The notes under the pieces were generated by a model that did not search any database, was not told the origin of the DNA, and saw nothing but the letters and a program-made list of their open reading frames with translations. Positions 1 to 7,435 of a DNA stretch of 64,000 nucleotides are shown here, in pieces. The translations under genes were made by a program, and so were the position numbers. This DNA comes from Kribbella capetownensis (GTDB lineage: Bacteria > Actinomycetota > Actinomycetes > Propionibacteriales > Kribbellaceae), in contig NZ_SJKD01000010.1 in NCBI RefSeq assembly GCF_004331485.1, forward strand, positions 186,001 to 250,000, read 5' to 3'. Position 1 is the stretch's first letter. The number at the start of each line of letters is the position of its first letter.

Positions 1-85
1 ATACCCACCCGATGTGGGCGCTGCCGGCCAAAGATGGGTGCTGGTCCCGATGGTCTGCAGCAGTGTCCGAGGCGATGGTGGGAGT

Positions 86-427
86 ATGAACACACCCCGG
101 ATGACCCCCAGCACGCTCGGTACAGGCAGTCAGCCGGAGCCGCACCGCAGGCACGAGATCCTGCAACGACTGCAACACGAGCGAAACACCCGGCTGGCGC
201 AACTGCGTGCCATGGACGCCGACAAGCCGAACGCGCACGGCGATCTGCTGACCGCGCAGACGACGGCGATCCGCGTCGTACTGAAGGAGATCGATGCCGC
301 CGAGGAACGCGTCGACGACGGCACGTACGGCGTCTGCCGAGGATGCGATGTACGGATCCCGATCGGGCGGCTGGAAATCCTGCCGTACGTCCGGTACTGC
401 GTTCGCTGCCAGCAGCGAGAGCTGTGA
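86..427 (+). CDS. DksA/TraR-type C4 zinc-finger protein (first of a tandem pair)
   Basis: A 113-residue protein whose C-terminal third carries a four-cysteine zinc finger (Cys84, Cys87, Cys105, Cys108, spaced CxxC-x17-CxxC), the signature of the DksA/TraR family. The N-terminal half is predicted helical and rich in Arg, Gln and Glu, as in the coiled-coil part of the family. Members bind the secondary channel of RNA polymerase or act as general zinc-finger regulators; the role of short actinobacterial copies is mostly unknown. I chose ATG 86 because GGTGGGAG lies just upstream; an earlier in-frame ATG at 14 has no ribosome site. It is followed 45 bp later by a paralogue with the same cysteine spacing. 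Confidence 0.85.
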   Translation: MNTPRMTPSTLGTGSQPEPHRRHEILQRLQHERNTRLAQLRAMDADKPNAHGDLLTAQTTAIRVVLKEIDAAEERVDDGTYGVCRGCDVRIPIGRLEILPYVRYCVRCQQREL

Positions 428-472
428 GGCACAGCAGTCAAACATCGGATGCCGCAAGGAGGAGTCTTGATC

Positions 473-835
473 GTGACCAGCCACACCAGTACCGCCGCGA
501 ATGTCTGCCTGTCCCGGCGAGAGCTCGCGATGCTGCGGGCAGGCCTGCTCGAGCAGCGTAGTTTCCGTCGTGAGCAGCTACTCGCGATCCGCGAGTCGTC
601 CCAACCGCAGCCGGAATCCGGCCGGTACAGTGCAGCGCGGGCCGAAGTACACAGCCATCTCGCAGTGGCCGCGCGGATCGTTCTGGCGGACGTGGAGGCT
701 GCTCTCGACCGGATGGACACCGGCCACTACGGACAATGCCGCTCGTGCTGGGGTGCTGTTGAGCTTGCACGCCTGCGGATCTGCCCGCAGACGAGGTACT
801 GCGCCGCGTGTCATCACCGTCTGCAGGACTCCTGA
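473..835 (+). CDS. DksA/TraR-type C4 zinc-finger protein (second of a tandem pair)
   Basis: A protein of about 120 residues ending in CRSC-x17-CAAC (Cys89, 92, 110, 113 from the chosen start), the DksA/TraR zinc finger. It has the same architecture as the gene just upstream: helical N-terminal part, then the finger. The strong site AAGGAGG at 456-462 fits the GTG at 473 (spacer 10) or the TTG at 467 (spacer 4) and excludes the ATG at 449, which lies before it. The order and orientation suggest a tandem duplication that has since diverged, with the pair probably co-transcribed. The exact function is not inferable from sequence. Confidence 0.82.
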   Translation: MTSHTSTAANVCLSRRELAMLRAGLLEQRSFRREQLLAIRESSQPQPESGRYSAARAEVHSHLAVAARIVLADVEAALDRMDTGHYGQCRSCWGAVELARLRICPQTRYCAACHHRLQDS

Positions 836-837
836 TG

Positions 838-1200
838 ACGCTGTGGTGCGCTGTCGCGCAGTGGAACTCCGCGGCGCAGGTGGCGCCACCAGCCCGCCGC
901 GATCAGGACCGGGAACAGCCAGGTGGCAAAGGCCCAGAACACGACTGCCAGGCTGGCGATCAGCTCACGGGTCGCGGCGACCATCGGCGCGTCGGCCATC
1001 TCGACGATGCGTGCACCCGCCAGCACGGTGATCGCCGGCGAGCGTCGTCGATCACCGGCTCGACCGTGGCGGTGGCGACGGCGGCGGACTGACTCGCCAC
1101 GACCCAGATGAACCAGGTGCCGTTGGCAGTCTTCAACACCGGACGTTCCGCGCGCCCGAGGACAGCGGTCCACTCTGACCGCGTCCCGGACGCGAAACCC
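838..1200 (-). pseudogene. Relic of a TDT-family (tellurite-resistance/C4-dicarboxylate) transporter
   Basis: The minus strand encodes two recognisable pieces of a TDT (TehA-like) membrane transporter in different frames. The upstream piece (about 1045-1160) reads NGTWFIWVVASQS; the downstream piece (about 845-1035) reads AITVLAGARIVEMADAP and then FWAFATWLFPVLIAAGWW, ending near VPLR where the family continues for another 100 or more residues. A stretch of several transmembrane helices is missing between the pieces and the frame changes at about 1030-1045. The relic lies between intact plus-strand genes and has no start codon. Family assignment is from remembered motifs, not a search. Confidence 0.6.
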
Positions 1201-1310
1201 GTATCCCTCAGCCACCCTCGGAGACTTTCATGGAGCCCACCCGCCTGGTCCTCTGTCAGACTGCGGAAGATCGACGGCTCGCAGGTGCTGACTGGAAGGA
1301 GCAGGAAGTC

Positions 1311-1676
1311 ATGAGTGCTTGGACCGCGGATGAGCTCCACTCTCTGGACCAGATCGAAGAGATCCGGGTTGCTGGGCGGCGGCAGGACGGGTCGTTGCGC
1401 ACGCTGACCATCGTGTGGCACGTCGTCGTCGGCCGGAGCCTGTACGTGCGGTCGGTGCGCGGTGTCGAAGGCGCCTGGTACAAGGGCGTCCTTCACCACC
1501 ACGAAGGCGCGATCTCCTGGCACGGCCAGACCCGCGACGTCACCTACATCTCCGACCACACCGTCGACGATCAGCTCGACGCGGCCTACTTCACGAAGTA
1601 CGGCAACGGACCGGACACAGTCGCAATCACCAACACCACATCCAACGCCACCACCCTCCGCGTCGAACCCAGATAG
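1311..1676 (+). CDS. DUF2255 family protein
   Basis: A soluble protein of 121 residues with the hallmarks of DUF2255: an N-terminal WTADELHSLD-like segment, a central IVWHVVVGRSLYVRS strand pair resembling FMN-binding split barrels, and a C-terminal AAYFTKYG motif. The family is common in actinobacteria and has no established function; a flavin or F420-type fold is a possibility only. ATG 1311 is preceded by AAGGAGCAGGAAGTC; an upstream in-frame ATG at 1230 would add 27 residues not expected for the family. It stands alone after the transporter relic. Confidence 0.8.
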   Translation: MSAWTADELHSLDQIEEIRVAGRRQDGSLRTLTIVWHVVVGRSLYVRSVRGVEGAWYKGVLHHHEGAISWHGQTRDVTYISDHTVDDQLDAAYFTKYGNGPDTVAITNTTSNATTLRVEPR

Positions 1677-1791
1677 AGCCCTCTGTGCCGTTCAGGTCAT
1701 GCGTCTGTTGCATGAAGTGAGGCTGGGAAATTCATTGGACGTATGACGATGCCGGGACCTACCGTCGAAGGGCGAAAGGAACCACATCGTC

Positions 1792-1968
1792 ATGAATCTC
1801 CTCTTCATCCCGTTCGTCAACGACGCCGTTCGCGTTGGCCGATCCGCCTTGCCTGATGCGCCAGTTCAGCCCTGGATCCCACCTCGGCGCCGGTTGAGCC
1901 TGCCCCGATGGCGCCGATCGCGGTCCGGCCTCAAGCACAGCGCAGCGTCCTGTCCCGCCTCCGGGTGA
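1792..1968 (+). CDS. Possible small basic protein (58 aa), unrecognised
   Basis: An open frame of 58 codons beginning MNLLFIPFVNDAVRV, with an Arg-rich second half, in the 370-bp gap before the sigma factor gene. GAAAGGA at 1774-1780 could serve as ribosome site, although its spacing is long. No family is recognised and codon use is only weakly informative at this length. Nothing else in the gap 1677-2046 looks like a gene. It may well be chance. Confidence 0.22.
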   Translation: MNLLFIPFVNDAVRVGRSALPDAPVQPWIPPRRRLSLPRWRRSRSGLKHSAASCPASG

Positions 1969-1990
1969 CGGTGGATTCGTCAAAGGGTGT

Positions 1991-2014
1991 AACGCCGGCG
2001 CCTGTCTGAGCGTC
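1991..2014 (+). promoter_or_regulatory. Candidate ECF-type promoter for the SigE-family sigma gene
   Basis: AAC at 1991-1993 and CGTC at 2011-2014 are separated by 17 bases, the spacing used by many actinobacterial ECF sigma factors, and lie about 35 bases before the sigma gene start. This would fit autoregulation. It is a short degenerate motif, so confidence is low. Confidence 0.3.
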
Positions 2015-2046
2015 GTACAGCGTGTGGGTACGACCGAGGAGAGTGG

Positions 2047-2547
2047 ATGAGACAGGCAGCGGAGGACTTCGAGGAATTCGCGCATGTTCGGACGCCTCAT
2101 CTCTACCGAACGGCTTGGCTTCTCGTCGGCGACCGGCACCAGGCGGAGGATCTGGTGCAGGAGACGCTGGCGAAGATGTTCCGGGCCTGGCGTGGGATCT
2201 CGCGCATCGACAATCCGGCGGCGTATGCGCAGACGGTGCTGGCACGAACCTTCGTGTCCCAGTGGCGACGGCGGCGCCTGGTCGAGCAGCCGTACGCCGA
2301 GGTTCCGGAGGTCGTGGAACGTGCAGGTGATGCCGAACTGCGGGTTGCGCTCCAGAGGGCTCTGTCCGAGTTGGCTCCGCTGGATCGAGCGGTGCTGGTG
2401 CTGCGGTTCTTCGAAGATCGCAGCGTCGAGCAGGTCGCGCTCGATCTTGGCAAGAAGCCTGGTGCGATCAGGACTCGCACGTCCCGGGCGCTCGAACGCC
2501 TCCGGGTCGTCCTCGGCGATGACGCCGTCCACCTGGCATCCCTGTGA
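2047..2547 (+). CDS. SigE-family ECF RNA polymerase sigma factor
   Basis: A 166-residue sigma-70 factor with only regions 2 and 4. Region 2 (about residues 8-75) contains GDRHQAEDLVQETLAKMFRAW, matching the DxxDLVQE core-binding and -10 recognition helix; region 4 (about 105-158) ends in a helix-turn-helix followed by TRTSRALERLR. Length and motifs match the compact SigE-type family found in many copies in actinomycetes (TIGR02983). It is followed after 20 bases by a membrane protein that is probably its anti-sigma partner. Its target promoters cannot be deduced here, though an AAC-N17-CGTC element lies just upstream. Confidence 0.9.
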   Translation: MRQAAEDFEEFAHVRTPHLYRTAWLLVGDRHQAEDLVQETLAKMFRAWRGISRIDNPAAYAQTVLARTFVSQWRRRRLVEQPYAEVPEVVERAGDAELRVALQRALSELAPLDRAVLVLRFFEDRSVEQVALDLGKKPGAIRTRTSRALERLRVVLGDDAVHLASL

Positions 2548-2567
2548 CTCGAAGAGGAGAAGTTCTC

Positions 2568-3323
2568 ATGGACGACCTGACCGACTTGATGCGACGTGCT
2601 ACCGAGTACGTGGAGCCAGAGTCCACTGACCTGGTGGATCGCGGGATCCGCCGCGGCGTCATCCTTCGCCGGCGCCGTAGCGCACTGGTTGGCTCCGCCT
2701 CGGCCAGCGCTGTGCTGGCCGCGGCCGGCATGATCTTCGCTGGTAGTCAGCTGATCGGGGGCGAGAGCTCTGCCGCCCCGCCAGTCGCGGGCGTGCCGAT
2801 CGTCGCGACGCCGAGTGGGACTCCAGCAGCCGCAAGGCCGACCCGGCAGGTGACCCCGAACGACACGCTGCGGACTCTCAAGGGTCTGGTGCCGGCGGGA
2901 ATGAGAGTGTCGCAGCCGCGTACCTGGGGCGACAACTTCATCGCTGCCTCGTACGTCGTCGACGATGGTAAGGGCGGCTCGCTGCTCGAAGTCCAGGTCA
3001 TGACTCGCCAGAGTCAGATCTCCTGCGCGAACGAGGCGCATCCGGAGAACTGCACCACTCGACCGGACGGGACGATCGTCCTGATTGAGCAAACACCAGG
3101 CAGCCCCGTGCCCGGCGTGCGGGTCGCTGCTGTGCGCGCGGTCCAGTTGCACTACCCCGATGGCCGCATCATCGTTGTCGGCAATGGCAACTCGACAGCG
3201 TGGAAGAAGGCTCCCATCACTCGCGCCAAGCCTTTGTTCACAGTCGCACAACTCACGGCACTCGCGGACAGCAAAGCCTGGGCGTTCCCACCCGTCGGCT
3301 ACGGCAAGGATCTCGGCCGCTAA
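2568..3323 (+). CDS. Membrane-anchored protein, probable partner of the SigE-type sigma factor
   Basis: A 251-residue protein with a short cytoplasmic N-terminus (MDDLTDLMRRATEYV), an Arg-rich stretch, one transmembrane helix at about residues 45-65 and a C-terminal extracytoplasmic domain. This arrangement is typical of the single-span proteins encoded right after SigE-family sigma genes, some of which act as anti-sigma factors. No zinc-finger HxxxCxxC is present, so it is not a ZAS-type anti-sigma. ATG 2568 is chosen for GAGGAG at 2552-2557; a GTG at 2544 overlapping the sigma stop lacks one. Role inferred from position only. Confidence 0.72.
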   Translation: MDDLTDLMRRATEYVEPESTDLVDRGIRRGVILRRRRSALVGSASASAVLAAAGMIFAGSQLIGGESSAAPPVAGVPIVATPSGTPAAARPTRQVTPNDTLRTLKGLVPAGMRVSQPRTWGDNFIAASYVVDDGKGGSLLEVQVMTRQSQISCANEAHPENCTTRPDGTIVLIEQTPGSPVPGVRVAAVRAVQLHYPDGRIIVVGNGNSTAWKKAPITRAKPLFTVAQLTALADSKAWAFPPVGYGKDLGR

Positions 3324-3468
3324 CGGCCGGACGAGGGTCGGGAAGCCACCGGGATCGTGATCGCGAGCCTGCCGACGGGTGCCGGCGGCGAAGTCTTTGA
3401 GGGCGACCGCTGCGAGTTGACTACGCACTGACGTGGTTCGCCGACATTCGTGTGGCCCGCTGGCGCAG

Positions 3469-3488
3469 TTGTATGGTACACCATACAA
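3469..3488. promoter_or_regulatory. GntR-type operator in front of the deaminase gene
   Basis: TTGTATGGTACACCATACAA is an inverted repeat with perfect 9-bp arms around a central AC, ending one base before the deaminase ATG. A near copy precedes the divergent gntR/methyltransferase genes at 5336-5355. HutC-type GntR regulators bind such GTAT...ATAC palindromes, so the regulator at 4539-5300 probably represses both units. Confidence 0.72.
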
Positions 3489-4505
3489 ATGACGATAGCT
3501 GATGTGACGATGGCGTGGCTGCGGGCGCTGCCCAAGGTGGAGTTGCATGTGCACCTGGAGGGTGCACTGCGGCCCGAGACGATGTTCAGGCTTGCCCGGC
3601 GCAACGGCGTTGACCTCGGCGCGACCTCGGCCGAGGACCTGGCCAAGCGCTACAGCTTCGGAAGCTTCGACGATTTCGGCGCGCTGTTCTTCGCGGGGCT
3701 GTCGGTGCTGCGATCGGCCGAGGACTTCACCGATGCGGTGGTCGCTCTCGCCGCGGAGTTCGCTGAGCAGAACATCCGGTACGCAGAGGTCACCACTTCA
3801 CCGATCAACCACCATCGGCGCGGTGTGAGGCTCGAGGAGTACGGCGACGGGCTCAACGAGGGCCGCCGTCGGGCGCAACGCGAGTTCGGCGTGGACATCG
3901 GCTGGGTGTGTGACATCTCCCGCGAGTCCGAGGACCCGGCCTCGGAGTTCACCATCGGATACCTGCTCGGTCCGCAGGCGCCGGATGGCGTAGTGGGTCT
4001 CGGGCTAGGCGGGGTCGAACAGGGTTTCCCGCCGGAACTGTTCGCCTCGTCGTTCGCGCGGGCGAGGGCCAACGGGCTCGCGGCGCTGCCCCATGCTGGT
4101 GAGACCGTGGGCCCCGAAAGCATCTGGGGTGCGGTGCGATCGCTGCACGCCGAGCGGATCGGCCACGGCATCAGCTGCGTGGAGGATCCCGCGCTGGTCG
4201 ACTACCTCGCAACCCACCGGATTCCCCTCGATATCGCGATCACCTCCAATGTGCGGCTGAAGCTCGTCGAGCGCGTGGAAGAACATCCGGTCACCGCGAT
4301 GCTGAAGGCCGGCTTGGTCGTGACACTGAACACCGACGATCCGGCGTACTTCCAGACCACGTTGACCGACGAGCTGCAGTTGGCGCATCGAGTTCACGGA
4401 TTGAGCCGGGAAACCTTGGTCGGCCTGCAGACGGCCGCTCTGGACGCGTCGTACGCCGACAGCACGACGAAAGCCGGTATCCGCACAGCCCTCGCCGCCG
4501 TCTGA
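3489..4505 (+). CDS. Adenosine/adenine deaminase family enzyme
   Basis: A 338-residue TIM-barrel deaminase of the metal-dependent hydrolase superfamily. Zinc and catalytic motifs are in place: HVHLEG (His20, His22), HAGE (His202, Glu205), RIGHG (His226) and LNTDDP (Asp283, Asp284). It hydrolyses the amino group of adenosine, or possibly adenine or another purine; the TSNVR segment (253-257) differs from classical adenosine deaminases, so the substrate is open. The ATG directly abuts the palindromic operator and there is no ribosome site, so the transcript is either leaderless or very short-leadered; ATG 3510 is an alternative. Convergent with gntR, which probably controls it as part of purine salvage. 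Confidence 0.88.
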   Translation: MTIADVTMAWLRALPKVELHVHLEGALRPETMFRLARRNGVDLGATSAEDLAKRYSFGSFDDFGALFFAGLSVLRSAEDFTDAVVALAAEFAEQNIRYAEVTTSPINHHRRGVRLEEYGDGLNEGRRRAQREFGVDIGWVCDISRESEDPASEFTIGYLLGPQAPDGVVGLGLGGVEQGFPPELFASSFARARANGLAALPHAGETVGPESIWGAVRSLHAERIGHGISCVEDPALVDYLATHRIPLDIAITSNVRLKLVERVEEHPVTAMLKAGLVVTLNTDDPAYFQTTLTDELQLAHRVHGLSRETLVGLQTAALDASYADSTTKAGIRTALAAV

Positions 4506-4538
4506 CAGGCATCGGCGACACTCAACGATGGACCAGGC

Positions 4539-5300
4539 TCATGGCGACTTCCAATCGCCGGCGCGCACGAGGTGTAGTCCGATGCCGTATCCGCCGACAA
4601 CCGTCAGTGTGTACGCATCGATGGGCGTCCCGTCCATGCTGTACGCGATGCCGGTGATGGCGAGCGCTGGTTCGCCGGGGCGGCGGTCGCACAGCTTGGC
4701 GGACGCGGCGTCCAGGGTGGTCGGTTCGACCCGCTGGAGGCTCTCCTGGGCACGGCATCCGATGGCCTCGAGCGCGTCGACGATGGTCGCGCTGCGCTTG
4801 CGGACGTCGGCGTCGATTCGTTGTGCCACGTCGGCCGGCAGCGTGTCGGTGGCGATGCCGTAGACCTTCCCGTCGCGTACCCGGACGCCTCGGAACTGGA
4901 CGGCCTTGCTGCCGACCGGTATCCGCAACTGGGCGGCGAGTGTGGCGTCGGCGGACACGACCCGCCGGGATCGGCGCTGCTCGCGGACGTGGTGCGCCTC
5001 GTTGTCGAGGTCGTCGAGGAATCCGGTGTAGACGGGACCCGAGCGCGGTGACAGTGGATCGACCGGCAGCGAGTCAGCCACGTACGTCCCGGAGCCTTGC
5101 TGACTGGTGACGTACCCGGCAGCCCGCAGGTCGGCGATGGCCTGGCGGATGGTGCTGCGGCTCGCGCCGAAGCCGGCCGTGAGCTCGTCCTCGGCCGGCA
5201 GCCGGGTGCCGGGCTCGTAGGTGCCGGCGAGGATCCGGGCCTTGAGAGACATGGCAATCCGGACATAGAGCGGCCGATCGGATCCCGGTGGACGTACCAC
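4539..5300 (-). CDS. GntR-family regulator, HutC subfamily (UTRA domain)
   Basis: A 253-residue regulator. Residues 8-75 form the GntR winged helix-turn-helix (RLPAEDELTAGFGASRSTIR, then a QQGSGTYV wing); residues about 95-245 are a UTRA effector-binding domain as in HutC. Its own upstream region and the region ahead of the deaminase gene each carry a TTGTA...ACCATACAA palindrome, so it very likely regulates itself, the divergent methyltransferase and the deaminase. The ligand is unknown; a purine-related molecule would fit the target. Convergent with the deaminase gene, 33 bp between stops. Confidence 0.9.
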   Translation of the reverse strand: MVRPPGSDRPLYVRIAMSLKARILAGTYEPGTRLPAEDELTAGFGASRSTIRQAIADLRAAGYVTSQQGSGTYVADSLPVDPLSPRSGPVYTGFLDDLDNEAHHVREQRRSRRVVSADATLAAQLRIPVGSKAVQFRGVRVRDGKVYGIATDTLPADVAQRIDADVRKRSATIVDALEAIGCRAQESLQRVEPTTLDAASAKLCDRRPGEPALAITGIAYSMDGTPIDAYTLTVVGGYGIGLHLVRAGDWKSP

Positions 5301-5335
5301 TTGGTGGATCTCCGTTCAGAGAGCTGCGGCATTAT

Positions 5336-5355
5336 TTGTACGATGTACCATACAA
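5336..5355. promoter_or_regulatory. Second GntR operator, between gntR and the methyltransferase gene
   Basis: TTGTACGATGTACCATACAA shares the entire right arm with the operator at 3469-3488 and differs from it at three positions of the left arm and centre. It lies 36 bp upstream of the gntR start and 77 bp upstream of the methyltransferase start, so it can control both divergent genes. Confidence 0.65.
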
Positions 5356-5432
5356 CGCCGTGCACCAGCACCTGGGAGGCAGCGGATGCCGACACATGAT
5401 CACCGACACCGAGGCGCGGGCGAGGTGGCATC

Positions 5433-6233
5433 GTGAAGGAGCTTGCGTCGACGTTCCGGCACGATGGTGTCGCCGAGGCGTATCGGCATCGTCCGCCGTA
5501 CCCGGATGAGGTGTTCGACCGGCTCGAAGCGCTGATCACCGACGAGCCGAGGTCAGTGCTCGACATCGGCGCCGGCGAGGGAGCGATCGCACGGCCGCTG
5601 GCACCGCGAGTCGAGCGGATCGACGCCGTCGACTTCTCCCAGGCCATGGTCGACGCGGGCCGCGGCCGGGCGGACGGTAACCGTCCCAACCTCCGCTGGC
5701 AGGTGAGCCGAATCGAATCGGCCGAGCTGGACGGTCCGTACGCCCTGGTCACCGCGGGCGCGAGCATCCACTGGATGCGGTGGGAGGAGACGTTCGCGCG
5801 GATCGTTCCGCACCTGACGCCGAACGCGCAGTTCGTGATCATCGAGCACGGCCCGGTGGACATGCCGTGGTGGGACGGCGTGGCGGCCGCCATCAAGCGT
5901 CATTCACGTAGCCAGAGCTACGACCCGTCGTTCGATGTCGTCGATGCCCTTCAGCAGCGAGGTCTGTTCGAGCCGGCAGGCTCGGTGAGGACAGAGCCGG
6001 TCACCCGTTGCCAGAGCGTGGCCGGCTACATCGAGCAGTTCCACTCGACGTCCTCGTTGGCCAGGGAGCTGATGTCCGCCGAGGAGGCCGCCGAGTTCGA
6101 CACGGCGATCGAGCGAGCCGTCACGCCGTACGCGCAGGACGGCGTACTGGAGTTGAAGATCGCCGCCGAGCTCAGCTGGGGCCGCCCGCCGCGATCGGAC
6201 CGGCCAGCGCCCAAGCTGCCTCCAATGCGCTGA
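5433..6233 (+). CDS. Class I SAM-dependent methyltransferase
   Basis: A 266-residue methyltransferase. The SAM-binding motif I is VLDIGAGEGAIA (residues 42-53), followed by VDFSQAMVD (motif II acidic residue) and a PWWDG segment late in the domain; the C-terminal 80 residues form the lid typical of methyltransferase family 11/25 enzymes. The substrate is unknown. GTG 5433 follows CGAGGTGG. It is divergent from gntR and shares its operator region. Its 3' end overlaps the oppositely oriented dehydrogenase gene by 62 bp, so both proteins use the same DNA for their last 20 codons. Confidence 0.85.
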   Translation: MKELASTFRHDGVAEAYRHRPPYPDEVFDRLEALITDEPRSVLDIGAGEGAIARPLAPRVERIDAVDFSQAMVDAGRGRADGNRPNLRWQVSRIESAELDGPYALVTAGASIHWMRWEETFARIVPHLTPNAQFVIIEHGPVDMPWWDGVAAAIKRHSRSQSYDPSFDVVDALQQRGLFEPAGSVRTEPVTRCQSVAGYIEQFHSTSSLARELMSAEEAAEFDTAIERAVTPYAQDGVLELKIAAELSWGRPPRSDRPAPKLPPMR

Positions 6234-7242
6234 CGCCGTCCCGGCTCGCCTGCTCGAGAATCTGGGTGACGCGGTGACCAATACCCTCGATCCGGGCCTC
6301 GGTCTCCTGCTCGTCGAGGCCCAGTTCCTCCCGGCACACCGCGTGAATGACGCCTCCGGCGCTCGCCGCAACATCCGGGACCCAGGTGATGCCCCGGTCA
6401 GCGAGCACGTCCGCGACCGAGTCCTCGGCCAGTTGGTTGTTGGCAGGGCCAACGATCACCGAACACCGGGCCTGAGTGGCAGACTCTGTGGTCAGTAGTC
6501 CGCCGGTTGCGGCCGGGACGATGATGTCGAAGTCTTGTCGCAGCAGGTCACCAGCGCCCCAGGCCACGCCGACCGTCGCAGCAGCCTCGCGCAGGTGGGG
6601 GTTCACGTCGACAGCGGTCACGTTCGCACCTTCGCGCGCGAGTGACTGGGCAACGAGCCGCCCGACGCTCCCGAACCCGATGACACCCACCATGAGCCCT
6701 TTCGCCGAGTCCCGCAGCAACGCGTGGGACACGGCAGCCTTGAGGGCTGCGAGGACTCCTTGGGCGGTCGCCTCACTCGATGATCCACTCCCACCCTCCG
6801 CGACCGGACGGCACCACGCTCGACCGCCGGTCAGGGCATGGAGCGTCGTCATGTCCGCTTCGGTGGTGCCGATGTCGGGGCCGGTGATGTATCTGCCGTC
6901 CAGGCCGACGATGACATCGGCAATGTCGCGGATCAGCTCGGCGCGATCCTCAGGACTCCACGTCGTGGTCGGGGCCATCGCGACGGTCTTGCCGCCGCCA
7001 TGAGGCAGTCCGGCGATGGCGCTCTTCAGCGTCATCGCACGCGACAGCCTCAACACGTCCTCGATCCCGTCGCGCCAGTCGGCATAGGTCCGGATACGGC
7101 ATCCCCCGATCGCTGGACCCGCGGACGTGGAGTGGATCCCGACCGCGATGGGCAAGCCGGAGCGGGTACCTCGCCGTACGTGCAGCTCTTCGTGGTCGAA
7201 CTCCGAGGCGCTCACCGCAGAACTTCGATTTGATTGACTCAT
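6172..7242 (-). CDS. Glu/Leu/Phe/Val dehydrogenase family protein
   Basis: A 356-residue NAD(P)-dependent amino-acid dehydrogenase. The dimerisation/catalytic domain (about 1-150) has the catalytic lysine in GLPHGGGKTVA (Lys85) and the aspartate in TGPDIGTTEADM (Asp123); the Rossmann domain follows with GFGSVG (189-194). Length and motifs are nearest to leucine/valine dehydrogenases, which deaminate branched-chain amino acids reversibly. ATG 7242 is chosen; ATG 7248 is equally possible and no clear ribosome site is seen. The tail overlaps the methyltransferase gene on the other strand. Confidence 0.86.
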   Translation of the reverse strand: MSQSNRSSAVSASEFDHEELHVRRGTRSGLPIAVGIHSTSAGPAIGGCRIRTYADWRDGIEDVLRLSRAMTLKSAIAGLPHGGGKTVAMAPTTTWSPEDRAELIRDIADVIVGLDGRYITGPDIGTTEADMTTLHALTGGRAWCRPVAEGGSGSSSEATAQGVLAALKAAVSHALLRDSAKGLMVGVIGFGSVGRLVAQSLAREGANVTAVDVNPHLREAAATVGVAWGAGDLLRQDFDIIVPAATGGLLTTESATQARCSVIVGPANNQLAEDSVADVLADRGITWVPDVAASAGGVIHAVCREELGLDEQETEARIEGIGHRVTQILEQASRDGVSALEAAWALAGPIAAGGPS

Positions 7243-7401
7243 GGCCATGACGGTTGCAGATGCGGCCCAGCCGATCACCCTGCATCGGCGATATGTTCGG
7301 AAGGTGGGGGTCATTACCGGGTTTCGTGCGGCGGTCGACCTGCCCGACCTGGGACGTGCTGCGCAGGCCATGGTGATCGCCCGGGGCCCCCAGATGGATT
7401 G

Positions 7402-7429
7402 AACCTTGCGACCTCGGTCGGCGTATTAG
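7402..7429 (+). promoter_or_regulatory. Candidate ECF promoter for the anti-sigma/CopC-CopD operon
   Basis: AAC at 7402-7404 and CGTATTAG at 7422-7429 are separated by 17 bases. The element ends 6 bases before the GTG start at 7436, so transcription would begin at or next to the start codon and give a leaderless message. The same AAC-N17-CGT pattern is seen upstream of the sigma gene at 2047. Confidence 0.35.
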
Positions 7430-7435
7430 CACCAT

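Noticed and set aside
2103..3554. Minus-strand open frame (483 codons) over the SigE-type sigma gene
   Set aside because: Antisense of the sigma gene and its partner; no family features.
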